Assembly: GCF_900167345.1 (NCBI RefSeq)
Contig: NZ_FUXB01000004.1
Location: 121,713 to 185,712 of the forward strand
DNA length: 64,000 nt
Origin: Vibrio cincinnatiensis DSM 19608
GTDB taxonomy: Bacteria; Pseudomonadota; Gammaproteobacteria; Enterobacterales; Vibrionaceae
Direction: 5' to 3'
The first letter of the stretch is position 1, and every line of letters starts with the position of its first letter. The translations under genes were made by a program, and so were the position numbers. This document shows, piece after piece, positions 45,161 to 54,850 of this stretch. The notes under the pieces were generated by a model, which was not told the origin of the DNA, made no database searches, and saw only the letters and a program-made list of their open reading frames with translations.

Positions 45161-46633
45161 ATGATAATAAAACGGTCACGTTCACTAATTAGCCTTTGCT
45201 TAGTAGCAACACTAAGCCTTCCCTCACTCTCTTATGCGAATGTATCAAGAGTCGATAGTATTGAATTACCGGATATTGGCACCGTTGCAGGCTCAACATT
45301 AACCATAGATCAAGAACGGATTTATGGTGATGCTTATATGCGTATGTTAAGAAGCAGTAAACCCATCATCAACGACCCTGTTATCAATGAGTATATCGAT
45401 ATAATCGGCCATCGATTAGTGGCTCATGCCGATGATGTAAAAACCCCGTTTACTTTCTTCATGATTCGTGACCGCAATATTAACGCCTTTGCCTTTTTTG
45501 GTGGCTACATTGCCCTACACTCAGGGCTACTGCTTCATGCGCAATCAGAAAGTGAGCTGGCCTCTGTCATGGCACATGAAATCGCCCATGTTACCCAACG
45601 CCATTTAGCTCGCAGCATGGAAGAGCAAGCACGCCGCTCACCAGCCACCATTGCCGCATTAGCGGGCTCGCTATTGCTTGCTATTGCCGCACCACAAGCA
45701 GGAATTGCCGCGATTACAGCAACAACCGCAGGCAGTATGCAAAGCCAAATCAACTATACTCGAAGTAATGAAAAAGAAGCGGATCGCTTTGGTATTGCAA
45801 CGTTAGCGAAAGCCGGGTTTGATGTTCAGGCTATGCCTCGTTTTTTTGGCCGCCTAGCGGATGAATACCGTTATGCCAGTACGCCTCCCCCCATGCTCCT
45901 CACTCACCCATTACCCGAAGATCGCATCACCGATAGTCGAGCAAGAGCACAGCAGTACCCAGAAGTTCGAGTCCCCCCCTCGCTCAATTATCACCTTGCT
46001 CGTTCACGGGTGGTTGCTCGTTATGCGGGGATCAGTAGTGATGCTGCGCTAGATTGGTTCAATCGAACTCAGAAAAAGTCTCAAGAAAACCTCACCGATG
46101 CTTTTGATTATGGTAAAGCATTGGTTTACCTCGATACCAAACAGTACCAACAAGCAGAACCGCTATTGCAAGCCTTATTAAAAAGTAATCCGGATAACAA
46201 TTTCTATCTTGATGCGATGACCGATTTACTCATCGAAACGAAGCGAACCCACGACGCTGAGCAACTTCTGGCTCAAGCTCTGCAACAAAAGCCCAATAAC
46301 GCCGTATTGCTTATCAACTATGCTAACGCCCTTTTCAAGGGAGAGAAATACGCTGAGGCAATTCGGTTATTGCAACGCTATACCCATGATAATCCCAATG
46401 ATAGCAATGGTTGGAGCTTATTGGCGGAAGCAAATCATCATCAAGGTAATGAACCTGAAGAATTGGCGGCTCGCGCCGAGCTTCTTGCCTTAGGGGCGAA
46501 TTGGAACAAGGCTATACAGTTTTATACTCAGGCCAGCCAACGAGCAACGTTAGGTAGCTTAGAGCAAGCGCGTTATGATGCCCGTATCGACCAACTTATG
46601 GTACAAAGAGAGCGTTTTTTATCGCTTAAATAA
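45161..46633 (+). CDS. bepA: Periplasmic metalloprotease/chaperone BepA
   Basis: BepA is an M48 zinc protease that degrades or assists stalled outer-membrane proteins such as LptD at the BAM machine. The 490-residue form from 45161 has a Sec signal (about 1-26, SLPSLSYA), the zinc motif His139-Glu140-x2-His143 in MAHEIAHVTQRH, the third ligand in NEKEADRFG, and C-terminal TPR repeats (about 325-475). The longer frame from 45074 lacks a signal at its start. The Shine-Dalgarno is weak. An arsC-like gene follows, as in E. coli (yfgC-yfgD). Confidence 0.94.
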   Translation: MIIKRSRSLISLCLVATLSLPSLSYANVSRVDSIELPDIGTVAGSTLTIDQERIYGDAYMRMLRSSKPIINDPVINEYIDIIGHRLVAHADDVKTPFTFFMIRDRNINAFAFFGGYIALHSGLLLHAQSESELASVMAHEIAHVTQRHLARSMEEQARRSPATIAALAGSLLLAIAAPQAGIAAITATTAGSMQSQINYTRSNEKEADRFGIATLAKAGFDVQAMPRFFGRLADEYRYASTPPPMLLTHPLPEDRITDSRARAQQYPEVRVPPSLNYHLARSRVVARYAGISSDAALDWFNRTQKKSQENLTDAFDYGKALVYLDTKQYQQAEPLLQALLKSNPDNNFYLDAMTDLLIETKRTHDAEQLLAQALQQKPNNAVLLINYANALFKGEKYAEAIRLLQRYTHDNPNDSNGWSLLAEANHHQGNEPEELAARAELLALGANWNKAIQFYTQASQRATLGSLEQARYDARIDQLMVQRERFLSLK

Positions 46634-46690
46634 TCCGTCATCACTCAAAATTGACCACAATTACTATAATAATGACCTAAAGGAAAAGTT

Positions 46691-47041
46691 ATGTCTGTTA
46701 TCATTTACCACAATCCTAAGTGCTCTAAAAGTAGAGAAACACTGGCATTGCTTGAAGCCCAACACGTTCAGCCCACCATTATTAAATACTTAGAAACCCC
46801 ACCCGATGTTGCCCAGTTAAAACAGCTGTATACCCAGCTTGGTCTGCCCACTGTCCGTAGTATGATGCGTACGAAAGAAGCCCTTTATCAAACGCTTAAC
46901 CTCGCCGATGAAACACTCTCGGATGATGTGCTCTTTCAAGCGATGGCTGAGCACCCTAAACTGATTGAACGCCCTATTGTTGTCGCTAACGGTCAAGCAA
47001 GACATGGACGGCCACCAGAGCAAGTTCTTGAAATTTTATGA
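46691..47041 (+). CDS. arsC: ArsC-family arsenate reductase-like protein (YfgD-like)
   Basis: A 116-residue protein with the glutaredoxin-dependent arsenate reductase active Cys in YHNPKCSKSRETL and the oxyanion region LIERPIVVANG. The usual R-x-GRPPE motif is present as RHGRPPEQ. It lies outside any ars operon, so arsenate may not be the true substrate; the bepA neighbourhood is the YfgD context. TAAAGG lies 7 bases before the ATG; its stop overlaps wrbA. Confidence 0.88.
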   Translation: MSVIIYHNPKCSKSRETLALLEAQHVQPTIIKYLETPPDVAQLKQLYTQLGLPTVRSMMRTKEALYQTLNLADETLSDDVLFQAMAEHPKLIERPIVVANGQARHGRPPEQVLEIL

Positions 47042-47610
47042 GCACGCGCTTAGTTGTTCTCTATTTTAGCCGTCACGGGGGAACGCTCGCTCTGGCTCGG
47101 CAGATAGCCAGAGGGATAGAGTCTGTCTCAGGCTGTGAAGCCTTATTACGCACAGTCGCGCCGTTGGATGATCCTCTCGTTCCAGTGAGCGACCCCATTA
47201 TTAGGATGGAAGAACTCCAACAGTGTGACGGTTTAGCTTTTGGTAGCCCAGTGTGGTTCGGCAATATGGCCGCCCCGCTGAAGCACTTTTGGGACCAAAC
47301 CACGCCATTATGGATCAATGGAGATTTAATCGATAAACCTGCTTGCCTTTTTACCAGTTCAGCAAGTTTACATGGTGGGCAAGAAACAACCCAACACACC
47401 ATGATGCTCCCTTTGCTCCATCACGGTATGTTAATTGTTGGTATTCCCTATTCTGAGCCAAAACTTCACACGACTCGTTCTGGTGGAACACCTTACGGGG
47501 CGAGTTATGTTTCCTCATCAGGGCAATTAACGAGCGATGAAAGTGAATTAGCTCGAAAACTAGGGCAACGGCTTGCTCGTATTGCACGTCAACTCAAGGA
47601 AGGATCATGA
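47038..47610 (+). CDS. wrbA: NAD(P)H:quinone oxidoreductase WrbA
   Basis: WrbA is an FMN flavoprotein that reduces quinones by two electrons. The 190-residue protein has the FMN phosphate loop VLYFSRHGGTLALARQI, GLAFGSPVWFGNMAAPLKHF and the FTSSASLHGGQETT segment. It overlaps the arsC stop by four bases (ATGA) and the following DUF2069 start by four bases, so three genes form a tight cluster. Confidence 0.9.
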   Translation: MSTRLVVLYFSRHGGTLALARQIARGIESVSGCEALLRTVAPLDDPLVPVSDPIIRMEELQQCDGLAFGSPVWFGNMAAPLKHFWDQTTPLWINGDLIDKPACLFTSSASLHGGQETTQHTMMLPLLHHGMLIVGIPYSEPKLHTTRSGGTPYGASYVSSSGQLTSDESELARKLGQRLARIARQLKEGS

Positions 47611-48038
47611 CAATCTACCACTCCCCTCAGACTCGTGTGGTGCGCTGGCTAGCACTTGGGGGAATACTCTCACTAATGATTTGGATTGCACTTTGGCAAT
47701 TAATCTGGTCTCCACATCCACATATATCGCCACTGGCGGTCACTATTGGTTGGCTTATCCCGCTATTACTGCCATTGCCGGGGATCATGAAAGGAAAACC
47801 CTATACTCATGCTTGGGCAAACTTTGTGCTCATGCTCTATTTTTTACATGCTCTCACCCTTTTATATGTCGATAACGGTGAACGCTGGTTGGCGGCAATA
47901 GAATTACTTTTCACCAGTGGTGCCTTTATTGGCAATACGCTTTATGCACGTCTGCGTGGTAAAGAACTGGGACTAAAATTAACCAAACTGTCCGAAGTGG
48001 AAAAGGCAGAGAAAGCTCAATTTGGTCAAGATAAGTAA
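47607..48038 (+). CDS. DUF2069 family inner-membrane protein
   Basis: A 143-residue protein with four hydrophobic segments (about 14-32, 44-60, 68-88, 96-112) and a charged tail. It fits DUF2069, of unknown function, found after wrbA-like genes in gammaproteobacteria. GGAAGGATC precedes the ATG. A hairpin terminator follows the stop. Confidence 0.82.
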   Translation: MTIYHSPQTRVVRWLALGGILSLMIWIALWQLIWSPHPHISPLAVTIGWLIPLLLPLPGIMKGKPYTHAWANFVLMLYFLHALTLLYVDNGERWLAAIELLFTSGAFIGNTLYARLRGKELGLKLTKLSEVEKAEKAQFGQDK

Positions 48039-48050
48039 CTCAAACAAAAA

Positions 48051-48081
48051 CGCCCTAGCTTTTGAACGCTGGGGCGATTTT
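48051..48081 (+). terminator. Terminator after bepA-arsC-wrbA-DUF2069 genes
   Basis: CGCCCTAGC and GCTGGGGCG form a 9-bp stem (one wobble pair) with an 8-base loop, followed by ATTTTGAT. Confidence 0.75.
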
Positions 48082-48103
48082 GATATTGAGTTGGAATCCG
48101 TAT

Positions 48104-49504
48104 TTATAGAATCTGCTTCTTAATTTTTCCGGCCTGAATAATCATTGCAATCTTCTTGTCAGGATCGTCTAAAAAGCTAATATCATTATTCAGATTACCA
48201 GAAACCAATAAAAGATCCGCCAATGCGTTTTCTTTAATCACGCCAAGTTCTCCTGGGTAAGGATCACAATGGCCTGATAATTTCAGTAACTGCCCATTGC
48301 TACTGGTTGCCATTCTCAAGACTTCTAACGGTTTAAAGAAACACGTCAGTTTAGACAACATCTTCCCTTGCTTAGCCAGATTACTGGGGGTAAATAAAAT
48401 ATCCGTTCCCCAAGCAAGCTTCACCTTATATTTTTTTGCCAGCTCATAGGCTCTTACCGTTCCCTCTGACACTAGCCGTTGTTTGTGAATACTGTTTGTA
48501 TCATGATAAACATTGGCATCTTCATCCGCGAGGAAAGGCTGTAGACTCCACCAAACATCACGTTCGGCCATTAGCTGTGCCGTTTCTTCATCACAAAGCT
48601 GACCATGCTCAATACAACGCACACCGCATTTGATCGCTCGCTGAATACTGTGTGTTGTATAAGCATGAACCATGACATAAGTGCCCCAATCTTTTGCTGC
48701 CTCTACCGCCGTTTTAAGCTCATTCTCGGTATATTGATTGGTGAACAAGTGATCATGGGGTGAAGCGACGCCGCCCCCTGCCATCAGCTTAATTTGTGAA
48801 GCGCCTTGCATTAACTGCTCACGAACCGACTTCAGTACCGCATCATTCCCATCAGCAATAGAGGCGATACCTTCACGTTCGATACGGCTTAAGGAATGGC
48901 ACTCAAATAATTCTGAAGCCATTCTAAAATCAGCATGGCCGGAGGTTTGAGAAATCATTGCCCCCGAAGGATAAATACGAGGCCCATTAAAGATCTGTTG
49001 ATCAATCGCTTTTTTTAAAGAAAAACAAGGCCCCCCCGCATCTCTGACGGTGGTAAACCCTCTCATTAAAGTGTTATTGGCCTCTCTCGCCGCCAGCAGA
49101 TGAATATACGTCATTGCTTCCATCATCGCTTGTGGCTTAGTAATAGCACACAACAATGAATGCCAATGTGCATCGATCAAGCCGGGCATTAACGTGTAAC
49201 CTTGGCAGTCTAAAGTTTTATACCCTTCCACTTTCGCATCTTGCCCGACGACGACTTGACCTATTTTATCCCCATCGATAAATAGGCTGACGTTATCTTT
49301 AATCGTTAACGTTTCACCGTCAAACAACTTAGCATTAATCAACCAATACTGTGTTTCACTCATCAATGAAGACGTTGAGGTCAGCGATTGAGACAAATGC
49401 TGATAGATAGCTTGTGACTCTTGAACGCTTAGGGTTAACCGCTCATTGATTTGGCTCATCGTGTCACTGCAACAGGAACAAGTCTGCTCACTGTGTTCAT
49501 TCAT
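48104..49504 (-). CDS. Amidohydrolase-family metal-dependent hydrolase
   Basis: A 466-residue hydrolase of the imidazolonepropionase/prolidase-like amidohydrolase group: beta-sandwich start YWLINAKLFDGE, metal motif DAHWH, the Lys in SQIKLMAGGG, His in VMVHAYTTHS and RCIEHGQL, and Asp in LAWGTDILF. The substrate is unknown. About 48 residues precede the enzyme fold and include a Cys-rich CSCC motif. The ATG at 49504 has GAGGAA at six bases; an ATG at 49363 would remove the extension but has a weak ribosome-binding site. It follows DUF2066 by 35 bases. Confidence 0.83.
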   Translation of the reverse strand: MNEHSEQTCSCCSDTMSQINERLTLSVQESQAIYQHLSQSLTSTSSLMSETQYWLINAKLFDGETLTIKDNVSLFIDGDKIGQVVVGQDAKVEGYKTLDCQGYTLMPGLIDAHWHSLLCAITKPQAMMEAMTYIHLLAAREANNTLMRGFTTVRDAGGPCFSLKKAIDQQIFNGPRIYPSGAMISQTSGHADFRMASELFECHSLSRIEREGIASIADGNDAVLKSVREQLMQGASQIKLMAGGGVASPHDHLFTNQYTENELKTAVEAAKDWGTYVMVHAYTTHSIQRAIKCGVRCIEHGQLCDEETAQLMAERDVWWSLQPFLADEDANVYHDTNSIHKQRLVSEGTVRAYELAKKYKVKLAWGTDILFTPSNLAKQGKMLSKLTCFFKPLEVLRMATSSNGQLLKLSGHCDPYPGELGVIKENALADLLLVSGNLNNDISFLDDPDKKIAMIIQAGKIKKQIL

Positions 49505-49539
49505 AACGGTTTCCTCATGCAAATCAACGCCATTCTTGA

Positions 49540-50691
49540 TTACTCTTTCCAAGAAAAATAAAGTTTAGTTTCTTGTGGCTCAACTGCCAACGTCTGCTCG
49601 ACGTTTAGCTTCTCAGATCCCTCTATCTCGCTCTCTTGCTGAATCGATGGCTCTGATTCCCCTTGCTGAAAAGAGGAGGGGGGAGGAATCACAGCAGGCT
49701 GAGGCACGGTTCGCTGAGTCACCTGCCTCATTCTTAGTACTTCTTGTGTAAACTCTTCCTCACTCGCCAGTAAGTGGACATGAAAGGTCACTTCATCACC
49801 TTTAATTTTTACCACATCAAGAGAAGCCACTGAACTTAAACGCTTTACCGACTCTTCTAATCGAAAGAAAGTCAAAGGAGAGTTAACGGATTTAAATTCG
49901 ACAAGTAACTTTTGAGAAGACTCACTACTGACGAGTACCCCCCCTTTTTGGGCATAATAATCACTCAGTTCATCAATCAGTGAGCTCGCCGCTTGCGTGC
50001 CACTTGTTTGCCCAACCATTGGCGTCTTTGGTGAGGCTAACATTTGTTCTGCAGGTTGGTCATAAAGCGTCCAGCGTAAAGTATTACCTTGTGCCCTTAT
50101 CACTAATATCGCCTCAGTAGGATAACGTTGACTTGCAAAGCTAATCGGTTGAGAAAAGCCTCCCCATAGATCTGAAGTTTGAATTCCCGTAATGTCATCA
50201 AAGTCGCCGATAGGAATCGTTAACGGTAAACCTCGCAGTTGGGCACTGGTTTTGAGTTGCTGCATGAGTTCGCTATTTGAATACTCCCAACTAATATGGC
50301 GATCATAATTGGACTCTTCGACCAACCACACCAATATATTGCTTCGAGTTTCAGGCCAGAAGGGTAATTGAGCTTGCGTCAGTAAAGTTCGGATATGAGG
50401 AGCGCTAAAAGTCATATTCAGGGTTCGATGCCCATCTTGTTGGCCATAACTCATTTGATTTAAATACTGTGCGCTTTGCCGTAACGCTTTTTGTATAACC
50501 TCATTATTGACCGCATCCTTGTTACCAGACGCTCGGACAATCACTTCCTGTAGGCCTCTCATTCTGGCATTGGCTTCTGCATCACGTTGTTGCCCATCAA
50601 GGACAACTTCAGCTTGGTATAGGCTAATTTTAGAAGAAGCGAGTCCAGGTAAACTCATTAATCCCATTATCAGCAAAAGTAAATAGCGCAT
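49540..50691 (-). CDS. DUF2066 domain-containing exported protein
   Basis: A 383-residue protein of unknown function. It has a Sec signal (MRYLLLLIMGLMSLPGLASS) and the DUF2066 body (AEVVLDGQQRDAEANARMRGLQEVIVRASGN). The last 80 residues are low-complexity, rich in Pro, Gln, Glu and Ser. It is probably periplasmic. It is divergent from uraA with 211 bases between them; the amidohydrolase gene follows. Confidence 0.85.
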   Translation of the reverse strand: MRYLLLLIMGLMSLPGLASSKISLYQAEVVLDGQQRDAEANARMRGLQEVIVRASGNKDAVNNEVIQKALRQSAQYLNQMSYGQQDGHRTLNMTFSAPHIRTLLTQAQLPFWPETRSNILVWLVEESNYDRHISWEYSNSELMQQLKTSAQLRGLPLTIPIGDFDDITGIQTSDLWGGFSQPISFASQRYPTEAILVIRAQGNTLRWTLYDQPAEQMLASPKTPMVGQTSGTQAASSLIDELSDYYAQKGGVLVSSESSQKLLVEFKSVNSPLTFFRLEESVKRLSSVASLDVVKIKGDEVTFHVHLLASEEEFTQEVLRMRQVTQRTVPQPAVIPPPSSFQQGESEPSIQQESEIEGSEKLNVEQTLAVEPQETKLYFSWKE

Positions 50692-50840
50692 AGTATTCCT
50701 ATCTCCTCACGAGTAAGCGTTGATGATAAGCAACTATCGATCTTCGAGCAAGGCAACCCTCTCACGCCCCTGTCAAATTTCCTTCAACTTTTATGGGTTG
50801 ATAACCGGCCTAAAATGGAAGAAATTTGATCTATTTTCCA

Positions 50841-50856
50841 TAGCAATCGTTTGCAA
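50841..50856. promoter_or_regulatory. PurR-like operator before uraA
   Basis: TAGCAATCGTTTGCAA has the core GCAAtCGTTTGC, one base off the PurR consensus core GCAAACGTTTGC. It is just upstream of a plausible -10 (TAGAAT at 50863-50868), about 50 bases before the uraA ATG. Confidence 0.6.
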
Positions 50857-50902
50857 AGATGATAGAATCCCGCGAATTTTATTCAGCATTAGGGAAAATA
50901 CG

Positions 50903-52150
50903 ATGAAAAATGCCATTCAAGGCGCACAGATGTTATTTGTTGCATTTGGAGCGCTGGTTCTGGTTCCATTACTTACTGGGCTCGACCCTAACGTAGCACT
51001 GTTCGGTGCCGGTATCGGTACTCTTTTATTCCAAATTATCACCCGCCGCTCAGTCCCCATCTTCCTCGCCTCTTCCTTCGCTTTTATTGCTCCTATTATG
51101 TACGGCGTTCAAGCTTGGGGAATTGCAGCAACCATGGGGGGGTTAATGGCCGCAGGGATTGTTTATGTGCTACTTGGAGCAATAATCAAAGTCCGTGGTG
51201 TCGGAATCGTACATAAATTACTGCCCCCTGTCGTGGTTGGCCCGGTCATTATGGTGATTGGTTTAGGCCTTGCCCCTACGGCAGTCAATATGGCATTGGG
51301 GAGAACAGGGGATGGTTCTGTGCAGTTGGTTGATGCGCAAGCCGCATTATGGATTTCTGCGATTTCACTATTAGTCACCGTGGGTATGAGTGTCTTTGCC
51401 CGAGGTTTTCTTAAGCTGATCCCTATCTGTGCTGGGATTGCGGCAGGTTACAGTACTTCACTTTACTTTGGTGTCGTCAGTTTTGCCCCCGTTCAACAAG
51501 CGGCATGGTTTGCTTTACCGAACTTCACTTTTCCAGAATTTAATATTAATGCCATCTTATTTATGATTCCGGTCGCTATTGCCCCCGCAGTGGAACATGT
51601 AGGCGATATGCTGGCTATTTCTAATGTCACAGGCAAAGATTACCTGAAAAAGCCGGGGCTACATCGCACGATTGCTGGCGACGGCATTGCCACTATGGCA
51701 GCCAGTTTTGTCGGAGCGCCACCGAACACCACTTATAGTGAAGTCACCGGCGCCGTGATGCTCACTAAAGCGTTTAACCCTGTCATTATGACTTGGGCTG
51801 CGGTCACAGCCATTATTTTAGCCTTGGTTGGAAAACTGGGCGCCTTACTGCAAACCATCCCTATTCCTGTGATGGGGGGGATTATGATTTTACTGTTTGG
51901 TTCGATTGCGACCGTCGGCCTTAATACCCTGATCAAAAATCAGGTGGATCTGCATAAATCACGTAACTTAGTCATCGTTGCCGTAACACTGGTCTTTGGT
52001 ATCGGAGGAATGGCTTTCGGTATTGGTGACTTTAGCTTACAAGGGGTAAGCCTGTGCGGTATTGTTGCTATCATCTTAAACTTGATTTTGCCTCATGATC
52101 TCGGTGAAAGCCACGTAGTCGACAATACTCAAATTGAAGAGCATCGCTAG
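50903..52150 (+). CDS. uraA: Uracil permease (NCS2 family)
   Basis: UraA imports uracil with protons. The 415-residue protein has about 14 hydrophobic segments, the NCS2 signature region (PAVEHVGDMLAISNVTGKDY, with the proton-linked Glu), and GGIMILLFGSIATVGLNTL. The ATG at 50903 follows AGGGAAAA; the longer frame from 50720 lies over the promoter and is rejected. It stands apart from upp here. The PurR-like box suggests purine control of pyrimidine salvage. Confidence 0.92.
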   Translation: MKNAIQGAQMLFVAFGALVLVPLLTGLDPNVALFGAGIGTLLFQIITRRSVPIFLASSFAFIAPIMYGVQAWGIAATMGGLMAAGIVYVLLGAIIKVRGVGIVHKLLPPVVVGPVIMVIGLGLAPTAVNMALGRTGDGSVQLVDAQAALWISAISLLVTVGMSVFARGFLKLIPICAGIAAGYSTSLYFGVVSFAPVQQAAWFALPNFTFPEFNINAILFMIPVAIAPAVEHVGDMLAISNVTGKDYLKKPGLHRTIAGDGIATMAASFVGAPPNTTYSEVTGAVMLTKAFNPVIMTWAAVTAIILALVGKLGALLQTIPIPVMGGIMILLFGSIATVGLNTLIKNQVDLHKSRNLVIVAVTLVFGIGGMAFGIGDFSLQGVSLCGIVAIILNLILPHDLGESHVVDNTQIEEHR

Positions 52151-52188
52151 GCGTTAATGCTCTCTCAATTTCTATTTGTACCTTGGCT

Positions 52189-52668
52189 CTAAGATTCTTG
52201 GCACAAATCAGCAAAAAGGCCTCTAGTGAGCATCGCTAAATCACTAGGGGCTAATTCAATTTCTAACCCTCGTTTCCCGGCACTGACACACATAGTGGCT
52301 AAACTTTGCGCACTATTATGAATAAATGTGGGTAATGATTTTTTTTGCCCTAGTGGGCTAATGCCTCCCACCACATAACCCGTCGTTTTTTGTGCAATGT
52401 CAGGGTTTGCCATCTCTGTTTTTTTTGCCTTGGCCGCTTTCGCGGCGAGTTTTAAATTCAATTTTTGAGCAACAGGGATCACCGCGACGGCTAAATTTTT
52501 TTCTTCTCCATTAAGACAAAAAAGCAGAGTTTTAAAGACCGTATTAGGATCTTGCCCAAGCGCTTCTGCAGCCTCTAAACCATAGCTAGCATGGCTCGGA
52601 TCATGCTCATATTGGTGAATGGTGTGAGCCACTTTCTTTTTCTTAACCAAATTGATTGCTGGGGTCAT
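52189..52668 (-). CDS. ybaK: Cys-tRNA(Pro)/Cys-tRNA(Cys) deacylase YbaK
   Basis: YbaK clears cysteine mischarged onto tRNA(Pro). The 159-residue protein has the family start TPAINLVKKKKVAHTIHQYEHD, the catalytic-loop Lys in VFKTLLFCLNG and the GYVVGGISPLGQKKSLPTF signature. It is monocistronic, convergent with uraA with only 38 bases between stops. Confidence 0.93.
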   Translation of the reverse strand: MTPAINLVKKKKVAHTIHQYEHDPSHASYGLEAAEALGQDPNTVFKTLLFCLNGEEKNLAVAVIPVAQKLNLKLAAKAAKAKKTEMANPDIAQKTTGYVVGGISPLGQKKSLPTFIHNSAQSLATMCVSAGKRGLEIELAPSDLAMLTRGLFADLCQES

Positions 52669-52690
52669 AATCCATCACTCCTTATCACTC

Positions 52691-52729
52691 AAAAATAAAA
52701 GAACGAGTAAGGAAGCCTCACTCGTTCTT
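52691..52729 (-). terminator. Terminator after kdsA operon
   Basis: AAGAACGAGT and ACTCGTTCTT form a 10-bp stem; the minus strand continues TTTTATTTTT. It ends the hemA-to-kdsA transcript. Confidence 0.9.
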
Positions 52730-52745
52730 ACCTAGTGATGCCTAA

Positions 52746-53618
<873 letters not shown>

Positions 53619-54434
53619 TTAATGCAACGTCACTGGATTATGAGTGAGCACATTCATCTGATTCTTTAACAGTTCAGCCGCCGGATCTTCAGGGCAATGC
53701 TGAATAAAATATTGATAATCCGAGAGGGCAACCTGATGGCAATCCAACTGTTGGTAAATAAAGCCTCGGTCTCGAATTTCATACGGATCATCTGGCACAA
53801 AGGTTAACGCTAAATTGGTACATCGCAGGGCTAAAGTATAACGCTCTTCACGCAGCAGCGCACTTTTCAATAATGCTAACCAACGGCCAATGATTGTAGG
53901 ATGATCTACGGGTTGGAGATGTTCAGCCTGCAGCTGCGCTAAAGGCCCTTTGTGCCCCACAAGCCAAGCATTGAGAATATGGTAACTAACATATTCACCA
54001 GAAAAAGGATTGAGATACAAGGGCTCTTCATCAGGCCAACGGACTTCTAATAAAAACTGAGTAGGAAAGGTAATGCCATGTACTGGAAAATCAAACTGTC
54101 GAGCAAAATAAAGTAATAAAGCCCCCAAACTGACGGGAATACCTTGCCGACGCTCTAACACCTTATCCATAAAGCCATTTCGTGAGTCAAAATAAGCCTC
54201 ATTATCACCACAAAACCCCCACTGGCGATAAAATAGATCGAGTAATGCCGCAAAGCGTTGCTTAGGTTCAAGATCGAGAGGTAGCATCACTTTCGCTTGA
54301 TGTAATAGTGCCTCTAACTCAGCCAGAGCCCATTCTACTTTTGTTTCTGGGTTGATGGCTTTATTTAAAGCGAGAGCGCCTTCCACTAACTCCATCGCAT
54401 CAAAATCTTCATCAAACAAGTTCAACATAGTCAT
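53619..54434 (-). CDS. sirB1: SirB1 family transglutaminase-like/TPR protein
   Basis: A 271-residue protein of unknown biochemical role. The N-terminal two thirds have the transglutaminase-like core (FLDLFYRQWGFCGDN in part, RRQGIPVSLGALLLYFARQ, GITFPTQFLLEVRW), and the C-terminus resembles TPR repeats (RCTNLALTFVPDDPYEIRDR). It keeps its position between sirB2 and kdsA. Met1 and Met3 are both possible starts. Confidence 0.88.
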   Translation of the reverse strand: MTMLNLFDEDFDAMELVEGALALNKAINPETKVEWALAELEALLHQAKVMLPLDLEPKQRFAALLDLFYRQWGFCGDNEAYFDSRNGFMDKVLERRQGIPVSLGALLLYFARQFDFPVHGITFPTQFLLEVRWPDEEPLYLNPFSGEYVSYHILNAWLVGHKGPLAQLQAEHLQPVDHPTIIGRWLALLKSALLREERYTLALRCTNLALTFVPDDPYEIRDRGFIYQQLDCHQVALSDYQYFIQHCPEDPAAELLKNQMNVLTHNPVTLH

Positions 54435-54451
54435 TGCTCGTGTTCATAACA

Positions 54452-54835
54452 TTAGCTAAAAAACATCGGGGCTTTGCTCATGGCCACTTTTCCGGCCATG
54501 ACTAACCACCCCATCGCTCCAAGAAAAGCAAAGGTTCGCAACCATTTATTACGACCAAACTTGAGCGCAAAAAAGCCTAATGCAATATAAGCGAGAACAC
54601 AGGTTAATTTATCCGTCATCCACGGTGCTGCTGAGGTGTAAGGAATAAAACCCGTGATAAAAATCAGCCAGATCCCGGTAAAAAGAAGCAAGCTGTCATT
54701 GATATGAGGAAAAACCTTGAGGAATTTATGCTGTAACCATGGAGAGTCCATCATCATCAATAGATAACGAACCGATAATAAAAAAGCACTAAGCGCAATC
54801 GTCAATAAATGGAGATGTTTAAGTCCTTCGTACAT
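54452..54835 (-). CDS. sirB2: SirB2 family inner-membrane protein
   Basis: A 127-residue protein with four membrane segments (about 8-27, 46-65, 75-95, 103-121), opening MYEGLKHLHLLTIALSAFLL. Family function is unknown; the name comes from an early link to Salmonella invasion regulation. It lies 15 bases after prmC. Confidence 0.88.
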   Translation of the reverse strand: MYEGLKHLHLLTIALSAFLLSVRYLLMMMDSPWLQHKFLKVFPHINDSLLLFTGIWLIFITGFIPYTSAAPWMTDKLTCVLAYIALGFFALKFGRNKWLRTFAFLGAMGWLVMAGKVAMSKAPMFFS

Positions 54836-54850
54836 ATTGTCCTCTTAAAA

